The notes under the pieces are model-generated. The model was not told the origin of the DNA. It worked only from the letters and a program-made list of their open reading frames with translations, and searched no databases. DNA of 64,000 nt from Cytobacillus luteolus (GTDB lineage Bacteria > Bacillota > Bacilli > Bacillales > Bacillaceae_L): assembly GCF_017873715.1 (NCBI RefSeq), contig NZ_JAGGKM010000003.1, positions 434,001-498,000 of the forward strand, in the 5' to 3' direction. Shown here one piece after another: positions 50,280 to 59,591 of the stretch. Both the position numbers and the translations under genes were made by a program. Positions within the stretch are counted from its first letter, which is position 1. Every line of letters begins with the position of its first letter.

Positions 50280-52301
50280 ATGCTTACTGTAAGGAAGAGT
50301 GACATAGTAGAAAATTTTCATGGCACGAGTGTTGCTGATCCGTATCGATGGTTAGAGGATACAAATTCGGTTGATACAGCGGAGTGGGAAAGAGCGATGG
50401 GAGTTGAATGTACAGAATACTTTTGTCAATCTTCTTCAAGAACAACTGATAAAGAGCGCTTAACTGAGCTTTGGAACTTTCCGAAATATTTTGTTCCTAA
50501 AAAAATTAAAGGAAGATTGTTTTATCAAGAGAATGATGGGTTACAAAACCAGGCTGTTTTAATGATGAAAAATAATGAAGGTGAAAAAGTCGTTATTGAC
50601 CCAAATGCTCTTTCTGAGGATGGTACCGTTGCGGTAACTAACTACTCATTTGATAGCGATGGTCGCTATGTAGCCTATGCAACATCTGCCAACGGAAGTG
50701 ATTGGCAGCAAATTCAGGTTAGAGATATAGCAACAGGGAATGATTTAACTGACCTTATTAAGTGGGTGAAATTTACTTCAATTACGTGGCATCCAAGTGG
50801 GGAAGGTTTCTTTTATAGTAGATTTCCAGAACCAGGAACAGTCAGTAAAGAAGATGAAAGTAATCATCATAAAGTATATTTTCATAAACTAGGTACCGAA
50901 CAATCAGCAGATTTTCTGATTCATGATCAACCGCAGGATAAAGAGCTAATGTTTTCAACTATTCTTTCCTATGATAAAGAATACCTTTGTTTACATGTAA
51001 GCTATGGCACAGCAGCAGAAAATCGTTTCTATGTGAAGAAACTAGATTCTCAAGAGGGATTTAGTAGAATACTTGATGACCAGGATGCAGAGTACTCCTA
51101 TATTTTTAACGAAGGTAAAAGGTTCTACTTTAAAACAGACCTTGATGCATCAAAGGGTCGTGTAATCGTGATTGACCTAGATTCACCTGGGAGAGAAAAT
51201 TGGACTGAAGTTATCCCAGAACAAGAGAATGTAATAGACCATATTAAATTTGTAAATGAGCGATTCATTATTGGTTTCTTAAAAGATGCACATCATGTGG
51301 TTCAACTTTTTCATGAAAATGGAACCTTCGACAAGGAAATAAACGTTCCATTTATCGGTTCTTTAACTGAACTATCCATTAATAAAGAAGAGAATGAAAT
51401 GTACTTTGGATTGACTTCATTTTTACATCCAACAACAGTATTTAAGTATGATATAACAATCGATCAATTAAGTGTGGTTGCACAATCCAATCTACCATTT
51501 GAGGTTTCGGATTATGAAACTTCACAAATCTTCTATAGATCCAAGGATGGGACAAATATTCCAATGTTTTTAACCCATAAAAAAGGCTTGAAATTAGATG
51601 GCCAAAACCCAGTCATTTTATATGGGTATGGAGGGTTTAATATTAGCTTGTCACCATCCTTTAATCCTGCGATTCTTCGTTGGTTAGAGAAGGGTGGAGT
51701 ATATGCAGTAGCAAATCTTCGTGGTGGGTCAGAATACGGAGAAGCTTGGCATAAAGCTGGTATGCTTGATAAAAAGCAAAATGTGTTTGATGATTTTATT
51801 GCTGCTGGAGAATGGTTAATTGAAAACAAGTACACGTCAACCAATAAGCTTTCAATTATGGGAGGCTCAAATGGTGGTCTGTTGGTAGCAGCTTGTATGG
51901 TCCAACGTCCTGACCTTTTTGGAGCTGTTATCTGTCGAGTTCCAGTTATTGATATGCTACGTTATCATAAATTTACCATTGGTCGATACTGGATTCCTGA
52001 GTACGGAAATGCTGAAAACCCGAGTGATTTCCCATATATGTATGCTTATTCTCCACTTCATAATGTTACAGAAGGAGAAAAATATCCAGCCATTTTAATA
52101 GCAACAGCAGATAGTGACGATCGAGTTGTTCCTGCTCATGCTAAAAAATTTACAGCAACCCTAAAAGAGTTGGCTGACCCATCAACCAGTGTTATTCTTC
52201 GGTTAGAATCGAAAGCGGGGCATGGGCTTGGCAAACCAACATCTAAGTTAATCGATGAGTGGGTCGACTTTTACGATTTCCTCGATAAAGAATTAGTTTA
52301 A
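50280..52301 (+). CDS. Prolyl oligopeptidase family serine peptidase (S9)
   Basis: 673 residues. The N-terminal DPYRWLED is the family start, a seven-blade propeller follows, and the C-terminal alpha/beta hydrolase has MGGSNGGLLV with catalytic Ser (about residue 530), DSDDRVVP with Asp and KAGHGLG with His. It cleaves peptides after proline and is cytosolic (no signal). ATG 50274 is directly next to the GGAGGA site; ATG 50280 has correct spacing. Terminated by a hairpin. Confidence 0.88.
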   Translation: MLTVRKSDIVENFHGTSVADPYRWLEDTNSVDTAEWERAMGVECTEYFCQSSSRTTDKERLTELWNFPKYFVPKKIKGRLFYQENDGLQNQAVLMMKNNEGEKVVIDPNALSEDGTVAVTNYSFDSDGRYVAYATSANGSDWQQIQVRDIATGNDLTDLIKWVKFTSITWHPSGEGFFYSRFPEPGTVSKEDESNHHKVYFHKLGTEQSADFLIHDQPQDKELMFSTILSYDKEYLCLHVSYGTAAENRFYVKKLDSQEGFSRILDDQDAEYSYIFNEGKRFYFKTDLDASKGRVIVIDLDSPGRENWTEVIPEQENVIDHIKFVNERFIIGFLKDAHHVVQLFHENGTFDKEINVPFIGSLTELSINKEENEMYFGLTSFLHPTTVFKYDITIDQLSVVAQSNLPFEVSDYETSQIFYRSKDGTNIPMFLTHKKGLKLDGQNPVILYGYGGFNISLSPSFNPAILRWLEKGGVYAVANLRGGSEYGEAWHKAGMLDKKQNVFDDFIAAGEWLIENKYTSTNKLSIMGGSNGGLLVAACMVQRPDLFGAVICRVPVIDMLRYHKFTIGRYWIPEYGNAENPSDFPYMYAYSPLHNVTEGEKYPAILIATADSDDRVVPAHAKKFTATLKELADPSTSVILRLESKAGHGLGKPTSKLIDEWVDFYDFLDKELV

Positions 52302-52310
52302 ATGAAATAA

Positions 52311-52336
52311 AAGCGAGGAGTCTTCCTCGCTTTTTA
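52311..52336 (+). terminator. Intrinsic terminator of the prolyl oligopeptidase gene
   Basis: AAGCGAGGA (52311-52319) with TCCTCGCTT (52324-52332), then T-run. Confidence 0.9.
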
Positions 52337-52449
52337 TTGGCTAAAAATCAAATTTGGGAATAATATGAAAGTAAATATAAAAATATTTGATAGCCCCGTA
52401 TCTTTTCACATAGGGTAAATCGTTAGTAAGGTAAGAGAGGTGTTAAAGA

Positions 52450-53163
52450 GTGAAGAATATGATTAGCAAGTTAAGAGAGGGTACGAACCAAACAGGTAAG
52501 GAACAATTCAGCTTAGAAGAACTTTATACAAATCTTAAGAAATATTGTTACTTCCTTTCTAAAAATAAGTGGGACGGAGAGGACCTTGCCCAACAATCGG
52601 TCCTTAAAGCTTTGGAGCATTATCAGTCGGAAATTACTCAACCTTTATTAAAAAAGATTGCATATCATCAATGGATTGATACAACTCGTAAGAAGAAAAA
52701 TGTCCTTTTAGATGAAATACCAGATAAGGCCAATGAATCTGGGTTTGAGTCAATTTTCACGATAAGGGACTACTTAATGAAAGGTCTCACTCCAAAGCAG
52801 CTCGTTATTTATGTACTAAAAGAGGGATTTGAATATCAATCGAAGGAAATTGCAGATCTACTGGATATAAGTGAGACAGCTGTAAAATCTATTCTTTTCC
52901 GAGCAAGAAAACAGCTTGAGAAAAGAAAAGATGAAGACGAAAAAGAGCCGTCTGATTTATATTGGGAAGAGGTTGATGAGGAGCTACTTTCAACTGTGAT
53001 ATACGAGGCTTTGTATCTAAATGATCCAAGTACTCTAATTACACAGATCCGATTGATACCTGCTTTATTTAATGTTGGTCATTCTCCGAAGCTTGTTAGT
53101 CAAAAACCATTCACTCGGAAAGCACATTCTCCTACAAACAGCTTTTACTCTATCGCTGCATAG
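52450..53163 (+). CDS. Sigma-70 family (ECF-like) RNA polymerase sigma factor with C-terminal extension
   Basis: 237 residues. Region 2 covers about residues 25-75 (EDLAQQSVLKALEHY) and region 4 about 110-160 with QSKEIADLLDISETAVKSILFRARKQL, a clear helix-turn-helix. About 75 residues follow region 4, ending in a Ser-rich tail, beyond the standard ECF size; the extension may control activity or bind an anti-sigma factor. GTG 52450 follows GAGAGGTG. A clpP gene follows at 34 bp, so the two are likely co-transcribed. Confidence 0.75.
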   Translation: MKNMISKLREGTNQTGKEQFSLEELYTNLKKYCYFLSKNKWDGEDLAQQSVLKALEHYQSEITQPLLKKIAYHQWIDTTRKKKNVLLDEIPDKANESGFESIFTIRDYLMKGLTPKQLVIYVLKEGFEYQSKEIADLLDISETAVKSILFRARKQLEKRKDEDEKEPSDLYWEEVDEELLSTVIYEALYLNDPSTLITQIRLIPALFNVGHSPKLVSQKPFTRKAHSPTNSFYSIAA

Positions 53164-53197
53164 AGTAATGGCTAATTACTAGCGGGAGGCTATATAA

Positions 53198-53779
53198 ATG
53201 ACGACAATTCCTTATGTAATTGAGCAATCAAATCGTGGTGAGCGTTCTTATGATATATATTCAAGGCTTCTAAAGGATCGTATTATCATGATCGGTGATG
53301 AGATTAATGATCATGTTGCAAATAGTGTAGTAGCACAGTTGCTGTTTTTGGCTGCAGATGATCCTGATAAAGATATATCCCTTTATATTAATAGTCCAGG
53401 TGGCTCAACCACTGCAGGTTTTGCCATCTATGACACCATGCAATACATTAAGCCAGACATTAGAACCATCTGTATTGGGATGGCTGCATCCTTTGGTGCA
53501 ATGTTATTATTAGCAGGGACCAAGGGGAAACGCTATGCTCTTCCAAATAGTGAAATCATGATTCACCAGCCACTAGGTGGGGCACGAGGTCAGGCGACAG
53601 AGATTGAAATTTCGGCACGAAGAATTCTTAAACTAAGAGAAGACATTAATAAAATAATTGCTGATAAAACAGGTCAATCTGTTGAAAAGGTTGCAAAGGA
53701 TACAGATCGTGATTATTTTATGACTGCACTTGAGGCAAAAGAATACGGGATTATTGATGAAATCATTAGTGGAAAATGA
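53198..53779 (+). CDS. clpP: ATP-dependent Clp protease proteolytic subunit
   Basis: 193 residues with the intact triad Ser98 (IGMAASFG), His123 (MIHQPLGG) and Asp172 (TDRDYF). It forms tetradecamers that degrade substrates unfolded by ClpX or ClpC. Some positions differ from the main Bacillus ClpP (for example MAASFG for MAASMG), and its pairing with a sigma factor gene suggests a paralogue rather than the housekeeping copy (inference). GCGGGAGG precedes ATG 53198. Confidence 0.88.
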   Translation: MTTIPYVIEQSNRGERSYDIYSRLLKDRIIMIGDEINDHVANSVVAQLLFLAADDPDKDISLYINSPGGSTTAGFAIYDTMQYIKPDIRTICIGMAASFGAMLLLAGTKGKRYALPNSEIMIHQPLGGARGQATEIEISARRILKLREDINKIIADKTGQSVEKVAKDTDRDYFMTALEAKEYGIIDEIISGK

Positions 53780-53790
53780 GTAATAAAGTT

Positions 53791-53832
53791 ACCCAGTAAG
53801 CTACCTTTATGTAAGGTACTACTGGGTAGTTT
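53791..53832 (+). terminator. Terminator of the sigma-clpP operon
   Basis: ACCCAGTA (53791-53798) with TACTGGGT (53820-53827); the loop contains TACCTT/AAGGTA; short T-run. Confidence 0.85.
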
Positions 53833-53925
53833 TATATAAAGGAAACTACTTCAAAATAAAGGAATTATGTAGGACTTACCGAATATAATAAAGAGATTTT
53901 GAGTAATTAAAATGGGGGAATATAC

Positions 53926-54399
53926 ATGGGTCAAACAATTCTAAAGCAGTTTGAAATGACGAGAAACTTTTTTCTGAAAAAGGTTGAAGCACTTCCTATC
54001 GACATTCTTGAAGTGCAGCCGGAAGGGTTTAATAACAATATCCTATGGCACATCGGCCATGTATTAACGGTAACTGAACAATTTATGTTCGGATTTCCAA
54101 AGAAAACAACCTTTTTACCAGAAAATTATGTTGAGTTATTTGGAAATGGTTCGAAACCGTCTAATTGGATTGAGGAAGAAGTGCCACAAATTGAAGAGCT
54201 AATCTCACAACTCAAAGAACAAGTGGTTCGCCTAAAAGAAATCCCGGTAGAGAGTTTTGAGCAAGTCCTTCAAAAACCTTTCCTAGGCCTTGAAACATAT
54301 GGGGAATTAGCCCAAATGGCATTATTCCATGAAGCCCATCATCTAGGACAAATACATACAATCCAACGAGTTATTTCAACACAAAGCATTACAAACTAG
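53926..54399 (+). CDS. DinB family protein
   Basis: 157 residues. His in ILWHIGHVL and the C-terminal FHEAHHLGQI form the metal site of the DinB four-helix fold. Possibly a thiol transferase or other metal enzyme. TGGGGGAA precedes ATG 53926. Not related in detail to the DinB protein at 39299. Confidence 0.8.
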   Translation: MGQTILKQFEMTRNFFLKKVEALPIDILEVQPEGFNNNILWHIGHVLTVTEQFMFGFPKKTTFLPENYVELFGNGSKPSNWIEEEVPQIEELISQLKEQVVRLKEIPVESFEQVLQKPFLGLETYGELAQMALFHEAHHLGQIHTIQRVISTQSITN

Positions 54400-54560
54400 C
54401 AGAAAACTTAATACTTGTGAATTTGATTAATAGACTAAGTCGATTTAATAGTTGATTTGGTCTATTTTATTTCATAAAAGTTTGTGAAAAGTAGCCAAAC
54501 GAAACAAGTTTCAATTATATGGTATAATTAGGGAAAATAGTTGGGGGCAGAGACGTTAAA

Positions 54561-55196
54561 ATGAAGCAATTAATGAGTGTTATTCTTACGGTATTTATCT
54601 TGTTTTTATCTGGTTGTAATAATAATGATACGTTAATAGAAGAACAGCAGAAACAATTGAAAGAATTAGAGAATCAGATTGCTGATCTTAAAGAAATAGT
54701 CAAGGAACAGGAAAAAGTAATAAATAACCAAAATAAAGAGTTTTCTTATTTAAGAGATTTTACAAAAGAGGAAATAGAATCATATGAACAGTTTGTAAAA
54801 GATAAAAATCCACAACACCTATTAGGCTTTTCTCCTGAAAAAATACTGTTGATTTATTACCATTCAGTAGTACTCGGTGATGTTGAAGCAATTTATTATC
54901 TAACATATGACGATGGTACATTACCAGACTTATCTACTTTTAGAGAGAAGTATTATAAAGAAGGACTGAGTAAAAGTGAGCAAGAATCCACAGTTGATTA
55001 TAGATACTACAATTCAATTAAAGTGAAAGAAGATACTAAAACAGAAAATGAAGTTGTTGTCGAAATGAATGTAAGTTTGGGGATTTTTCAAGCAACAATC
55101 GTTTATGGGCTGAAAAAACAAAATGATATTTGGAAGATGGATATCTTACATTTGATGGAGTATTTTGAAGATAAATACAAAAGTGCCTCATTATAA
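54561..55196 (+). CDS. Coiled-coil lipoprotein, 211 aa
   Basis: Signal with lipobox LFLSGC and Cys20, then a coiled coil (about residues 25-65, EEQQKQLKELENQIADLKEI) and a C-terminal domain with alternating polar/hydrophobic sequence that looks like a small globular NTF2-type or similar fold. An extended -10 TGGTATAAT at 54520-54528 lies upstream. No family recognised. Confidence 0.7.
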   Translation: MKQLMSVILTVFILFLSGCNNNDTLIEEQQKQLKELENQIADLKEIVKEQEKVINNQNKEFSYLRDFTKEEIESYEQFVKDKNPQHLLGFSPEKILLIYYHSVVLGDVEAIYYLTYDDGTLPDLSTFREKYYKEGLSKSEQESTVDYRYYNSIKVKEDTKTENEVVVEMNVSLGIFQATIVYGLKKQNDIWKMDILHLMEYFEDKYKSASL

Positions 55197-55292
55197 TAAG
55201 GCCAATTATAGCTATTTAATTTTCTATCACTATTAAAGTCTTATTATCTGTACTCTGAAAGTATGAATTACATGCAACAAGGAGGTTATATG

Positions 55293-55604
55293 ATGGAAAT
55301 TATCCTGAGAAAATCAGGTATTTATGGATTAGTACTTGGATTGGCTATTGCTATTTTATTAGTTGATTATAAGGACGTTTCACGGCTTGGTCATAATGGT
55401 ACTGTGACTACTTATAAACCTATATTTGAATATATAGTATCTATCTTACGTTTTGGGATTATTGGAATGTTTGTTGGATTGTTAATTGGATGGAAGAGTT
55501 ATGAAAGAAAAAATAAAACAGAAAAGAAAAAAACGTATTACATCGAATTCTTTATTGTGGTATTTCTAATTACTGTAGTTCTAATGTTTGCTCTCAATTG
55601 GTGA
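55293..55604 (+). CDS. Small membrane protein, 103 aa
   Basis: Starts at ATG 55293 (or 55290) after AAGGAGG; the frame's ATG 55263 has no such site. Three hydrophobic segments (about 8-25, 46-64, 81-100). No family recognised. Confidence 0.65.
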   Translation: MEIILRKSGIYGLVLGLAIAILLVDYKDVSRLGHNGTVTTYKPIFEYIVSILRFGIIGMFVGLLIGWKSYERKNKTEKKKTYYIEFFIVVFLITVVLMFALNW

Positions 55605-55718
55605 GAAATAAAAAAATAAGTAAAGTTACCAAACGGACACATATGTTATTGTAAAATCTCGATTTGGAATTACACTAGGTACTCTATAATGATTTACAAC
55701 TTAATAAAGACAAACGCT

Positions 55719-55749
55719 GCCATTCTTCGCTTCTTGAAGTATGGCTTTT
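55719..55749 (+). terminator. Probable terminator
   Basis: GCCAT-T-CTTC loop GAAG-T-ATGGC with T4, downstream of the small membrane protein. Confidence 0.6.
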
Positions 55750-55846
55750 AATAATGAAATTGGTGGTTAATGATATAGAAATAAGTTAAAGATAAAGAAG
55801 TAAAATTATAGTAATGTCAAGACGAAATAACTTGGAGGTTTCTTTA

Positions 55847-56497
55847 ATGAAGAAGTGGGCTTTTGTCTCTGATTTTGACGGTACGATCTCAAAAGAAGAT
55901 TTTTATAAAATGGTGATGAATCGTTATTATTCTGAAGGAGAAGAACGATATAAGCAGTGGAAAAACGAAGAAATTTTAGATATAGAGTTCCTGAGTGATG
56001 TATTTACCTCAATTGATCAGGAAGAGGAGCAAATTTTAAGTGATATCCTTACCATCCCAATTGATGAGTATGTACCGACGTTTATAAATCATGTACAGAA
56101 TCAGGGTGGAGATTTTTATATTTTGAGTGCAGGTACGGACTACTATATTTATCAGATCTTACAACAATATGGTATCAAAGATGTTAAGGTATTCTCAAAC
56201 GAGGGATACTATCATGAAAAAAATATCCATATGAAGATTGACAAAAAGCACCCCCACTACTCAGAAAGATACGGGATTGACAAGTCCAAGGTTATTTTAG
56301 AGTTAAAGGAACAATATGATACTCTTTATTTTGCGGGGGATAGTGAGCCAGACTCACACCCGGCGCAATATGCGGATGTGACCTATGCCAAGGATGCACT
56401 ACAGGACCTATTGCGAGAAAAAGGCATTTCCTTTGTACCTGTTCAATCATTTGAAGAAATTGAACAAGACTTAAAAGCTAGAGGGGTGCTCTCCTGA
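55847..56497 (+). CDS. HAD-IB phosphatase, MtnX-like
   Basis: 216 residues. VSDFDGTIS carries the nucleophile Asp and second Asp; ILSAGTDYYI is motif II; FAGDSEPD supplies the late acidic pair. Family resemblance is to MtnX-type HAD phosphatases. ATG 55847 follows TTGGAGG; codons from 55814 lack a site. The TGA at 56495-56497 overlaps the ATG of the next gene by one base, so translation is coupled to the glycerol-1-phosphate dehydrogenase. Confidence 0.82.
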   Translation: MKKWAFVSDFDGTISKEDFYKMVMNRYYSEGEERYKQWKNEEILDIEFLSDVFTSIDQEEEQILSDILTIPIDEYVPTFINHVQNQGGDFYILSAGTDYYIYQILQQYGIKDVKVFSNEGYYHEKNIHMKIDKKHPHYSERYGIDKSKVILELKEQYDTLYFAGDSEPDSHPAQYADVTYAKDALQDLLREKGISFVPVQSFEEIEQDLKARGVLS

Positions 56498-57552
56498 TGG
56501 TAGGGAATCAAGTCACAAACATTCCCATCCCAGGTATACTTGAAATTGGTTCTGGTATTCTTACAAGAATTGATCAGATATTAAAAAAACACGCTTTTAC
56601 ATCTGCTGTTATTCTATTTGATGACTATTCCTATACAACGTTAAAACAACAGATTGAACACAGTTTATCATCCTTAAAGGTAAAGTGTGTTGAGATGTCA
56701 GATTCACTTGATATTCATGAGCTTGTTTCACTTGGGTTTTCCTGGGACCGCTATGATGTCGTCATTTCTATTGGTGGAGGAACGGTTGTTGACTATGGAA
56801 AATACATTGCGTTTTCAAGGAGAAGTCCTTTTATTAGTATTCCAACGGCCCCTTCAAACGATGGCTTTGCCAGTAGTAACTGCTCGTTACATGTTGACGG
56901 AAAAAAAACAACCGTGCCAGCAAAAGTTCCTTATGGAATCATTGCTGATCTTGATATCATTCGTAATGCTCCTGAACGCTTTATCCTAGCAGGTATTGGT
57001 GACTTAATGTCTAATATAACCGCATTATATGATTGGGATTTTGAGCAAAGACATGAAGTAAGCAAGGTCAACGCGTTTGCTTATATGCTCAGTAAAAAAG
57101 CGGTAAATAGCTTCATTCGGACACCAATGGACGATATTAAAAATGAACTTCTCTTAAAAGAATTAGTTAGTTCTCTAACTATGGGAGGCATATCGACTGT
57201 AATTAGCGGGAATAGTTCCCCAATAAGTGGCTCTGAACACCTTATATCTCACAGCCTTGATATCATTTCATCGAAGCCACAAATGCATGGTATTCAGGTC
57301 GGTATAGCTACATACATCATGTCACATGTCCAAGAACATAGATCCATGCGCATGGAGAAAGTTTTTACACGAACAGGCTTCTTCGATTATGTTAAAACGT
57401 TAGGGTTAAAAAAAGAGGAATACTGTGAGGCTATTATAATGAGTCCTTCTATTAAACCTGATCGTTATACTTTCATACACGAAGAAAGGTATCGAGAAAA
57501 AGCATTAAAAGTAGTGAAAGAAGACTCCATCCTGCAAGAAATTTTCCAATGA
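56497..57552 (+). CDS. egsA: sn-glycerol-1-phosphate dehydrogenase
   Basis: 351 residues of the iron-containing alcohol dehydrogenase superfamily, AraM/EgsA group. SIGGGTVVDYGKY binds the cofactor, PTAPSNDGFASS is family-specific, and metal ligands are Asp in GIGDLMS and His in HLISHSLD and QMHGIQV. It reduces dihydroxyacetone phosphate to glycerol-1-phosphate, the enantiomer of archaeal-type lipids, used in Bacillus for heptaprenylglyceryl phosphate. Overlap with the HAD gene suggests one pathway. Confidence 0.85.
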   Translation: MVGNQVTNIPIPGILEIGSGILTRIDQILKKHAFTSAVILFDDYSYTTLKQQIEHSLSSLKVKCVEMSDSLDIHELVSLGFSWDRYDVVISIGGGTVVDYGKYIAFSRRSPFISIPTAPSNDGFASSNCSLHVDGKKTTVPAKVPYGIIADLDIIRNAPERFILAGIGDLMSNITALYDWDFEQRHEVSKVNAFAYMLSKKAVNSFIRTPMDDIKNELLLKELVSSLTMGGISTVISGNSSPISGSEHLISHSLDIISSKPQMHGIQVGIATYIMSHVQEHRSMRMEKVFTRTGFFDYVKTLGLKKEEYCEAIIMSPSIKPDRYTFIHEERYREKALKVVKEDSILQEIFQ

Positions 57553-57893
57553 TAGTCCATTACTGATTGTTAAGGTTGTGTCCACTATTTTTCTTAACAC
57601 TTAAGAGTATTTTCTTCATAAAAGTAGTGAGCCGCTTGGTATCTAATCTGATCCCAAGCTTTTTTTTGTGATTTCCCTTATTTTATTAAGTGTCACATAT
57701 TAGGATAATAGTTTAATCTCTGATTGCATTTTCTTACCTAAAAACAGGGCAAATTTTTGGAATATTATGTTAACATTAAGGCTAGGCGATAGGGTACTAA
57801 AGATTAGAATAATTAAAGAAGCTGGATATTAATACTCATTTCACAAGGTCATAAGGTAGTGAATACAAATTAAATTCATAAAGGGGATGAAAT
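57553..57893. other. Intergenic region with terminator
   Basis: Terminator GCTTGG/CCAAGC plus T8 at 57634-57668 ends the HAD-egsA operon. The rest is AT-rich and holds the promoter of the next lipoprotein; no ORF or repeat seen. Confidence 0.6.
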
Positions 57894-58424
57894 ATGAAAC
57901 GGTATTTTATATTGACTGGAATTGCTGTAGCATTAAGTTTTTTGTTCGCATGTTCAAATAATGAATTAGACATGGAAGTTTTAGCTTCGGAATACGAAAC
58001 AAAGATTGAAGAGAAAAATGGCGAGATTAATAAATTAAAAGAAGAGCTACGATTAACGAAAGACGAATTGAAACAAGAAAAGGAGAAACTAGAAGAAAGT
58101 AGCGTTGATTTACAAATTTACGACCACAAAGCAAGAAGAATTATGAGCCTAATAACAGAGAAAGATTTTGATAAATTAGCAAATGAGTTTAATGTTGATT
58201 TTGAAGTTAGTGATGAAAGTCTTGTTTTCAATAAACTTCGTGATTATCCAACAGCACCTGCATTTCCAATAGCTATAGCTGGATTGCCTATGTATTTTGC
58301 GTATTATAACCATCAACCTGAATTTACAGAAGTTGGTTACTTCCTATATGACAGTGAACGAAAGTATGATATACATTTCCACTTCGGAAAAAATAAAGAA
58401 TTCGAGTACGTATCTTCGGAATAA
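57894..58424 (+). CDS. Coiled-coil lipoprotein, 176 aa
   Basis: Lipobox FLFAC with Cys20, then a long charged helix (about residues 30-72, EINKLKEELRLTKDELKQEK), then a small C-terminal domain. Function not recognised. AAGGGGATG precedes ATG 57894. Similar in design to the lipoproteins at 54561 and 58493 but not alignable in sequence by eye. Confidence 0.7.
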   Translation: MKRYFILTGIAVALSFLFACSNNELDMEVLASEYETKIEEKNGEINKLKEELRLTKDELKQEKEKLEESSVDLQIYDHKARRIMSLITEKDFDKLANEFNVDFEVSDESLVFNKLRDYPTAPAFPIAIAGLPMYFAYYNHQPEFTEVGYFLYDSERKYDIHFHFGKNKEFEYVSSE

Positions 58425-58492
58425 AGATTAGCGAGATATTTGCCTTTTAAATTATTTGATACAACTAAAATTACTCTCTTGGGGGTTATAGT

Positions 58493-59131
58493 ATGTTATT
58501 AAAACAATTGTTCATTTTAGTTTTGCTAGCATTGTTTCTAAGTGGATGTTCTAACAACGAAAAAGTTGTAGAATTAACACAGGATTTAGATGAAATGTCT
58601 GAACGTTTAGAGGAGAAGGAGAGTGAGTTAAAGGCACTATATCAGCAACTAGAAGAAACAAAGGAACAGGAATATATCAAAATTCCTAAAAATGAAGCTC
58701 CTAAATTATGGAGTAATCCTGATGCTCAAATATGGGAAAATGTATTGAATTTTTCCTTCGCTGAAGAAAATGGTTGGAAGCGTGGTAGTACAAATTGGAG
58801 AAAATGGGATGGTGAATTTGATCCGTCATTATCAGCCCCTAATCAATCATGGGAAACGCCAGGTTTGTTAATGCTGGCGTGGATGACTGATGTTGAAGCC
58901 ACCTATTGGTTGGGTCAAGAAGTATGGGAGATAAATACTAGAATCGAATTTTCTGATGAAAGTAGTGCAAAGGGTTATATATTGAGTTTTGGTTTTTTTG
59001 ATGATTCCATTGATGGAAGCGATATAAAAATAACCATGAAAAAAGAAAATGGCTTTTGGTACATTGTAGATGTTGAAGAACGATCCCGTTGCTCAAGGGG
59101 TCTGAGTGAAGATGATGAGCTTTGTTTATAA
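58493..59131 (+). CDS. Coiled-coil lipoprotein, 212 aa
   Basis: Lipobox LFLSGC with Cys19 and a coiled coil from about residue 24 to 60 (LTQDLDEMSERLEEKESELK). The C-terminal part (WENVLNFSFAEENGWKRG onward) is probably a secreted globular domain, Trp-rich. Not recognised. CTTGGGGGTT upstream gives the start. Confidence 0.7.
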   Translation: MLLKQLFILVLLALFLSGCSNNEKVVELTQDLDEMSERLEEKESELKALYQQLEETKEQEYIKIPKNEAPKLWSNPDAQIWENVLNFSFAEENGWKRGSTNWRKWDGEFDPSLSAPNQSWETPGLLMLAWMTDVEATYWLGQEVWEINTRIEFSDESSAKGYILSFGFFDDSIDGSDIKITMKKENGFWYIVDVEERSRCSRGLSEDDELCL

Positions 59132-59230
59132 TTTATATTTTTAGGTTAGAAGGTTACTAACTTGCTTCTATAGGTAGAAAGGAAGGCTTTAATTCTTCTG
59201 AAAACGGATAAAGGACGGGGAGGGATTACA

Positions 59231-59497
59231 ATTACTGTCAAGAAAAGGGCTGCTCTTTATACAAATATGGTTATTGGTTCAATTGGTATGATTATGATTG
59301 GACTAGGCTTCGTTAGCTATTTTACTTTAATATATGACATTCAAGGTTATTTCCTTTCTGTAGTAGGTTATGCCTTGGTTAATAACTACATTTATACTTT
59401 AGAAAAGAAGGCTGGCATCAGTAAGAAGCTAATTTGGATAAAATCAATTCTTAGCATACTGACTCTGGGTATCATTTCGTACATATTTTATTTATAA
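59231..59497 (+). CDS. Small membrane protein with probable ATT start, 88 aa
   Basis: The strongest ribosome binding site, GGGGAGGGA at 59217-59225, is five bases before ATT 59231, which is in frame and followed by TVKKRAALYTN, a basic N-terminus before the first membrane helix. The next in-frame ATG (59267) has no binding site and would remove the basic residues. I therefore propose an ATT initiation, like infC. The protein has three membrane helices. Function unknown. Confidence 0.5.
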   Translation: MTVKKRAALYTNMVIGSIGMIMIGLGFVSYFTLIYDIQGYFLSVVGYALVNNYIYTLEKKAGISKKLIWIKSILSILTLGIISYIFYL

Positions 59498-59591
59498 TCA
59501 TTTAAATTTTATGAATTGAAGCGTTAATCAAGGAAGGGTTATTGGAACTTTTTAAATACATACTCGACTAATTGATTGAGGGGTGATATAT

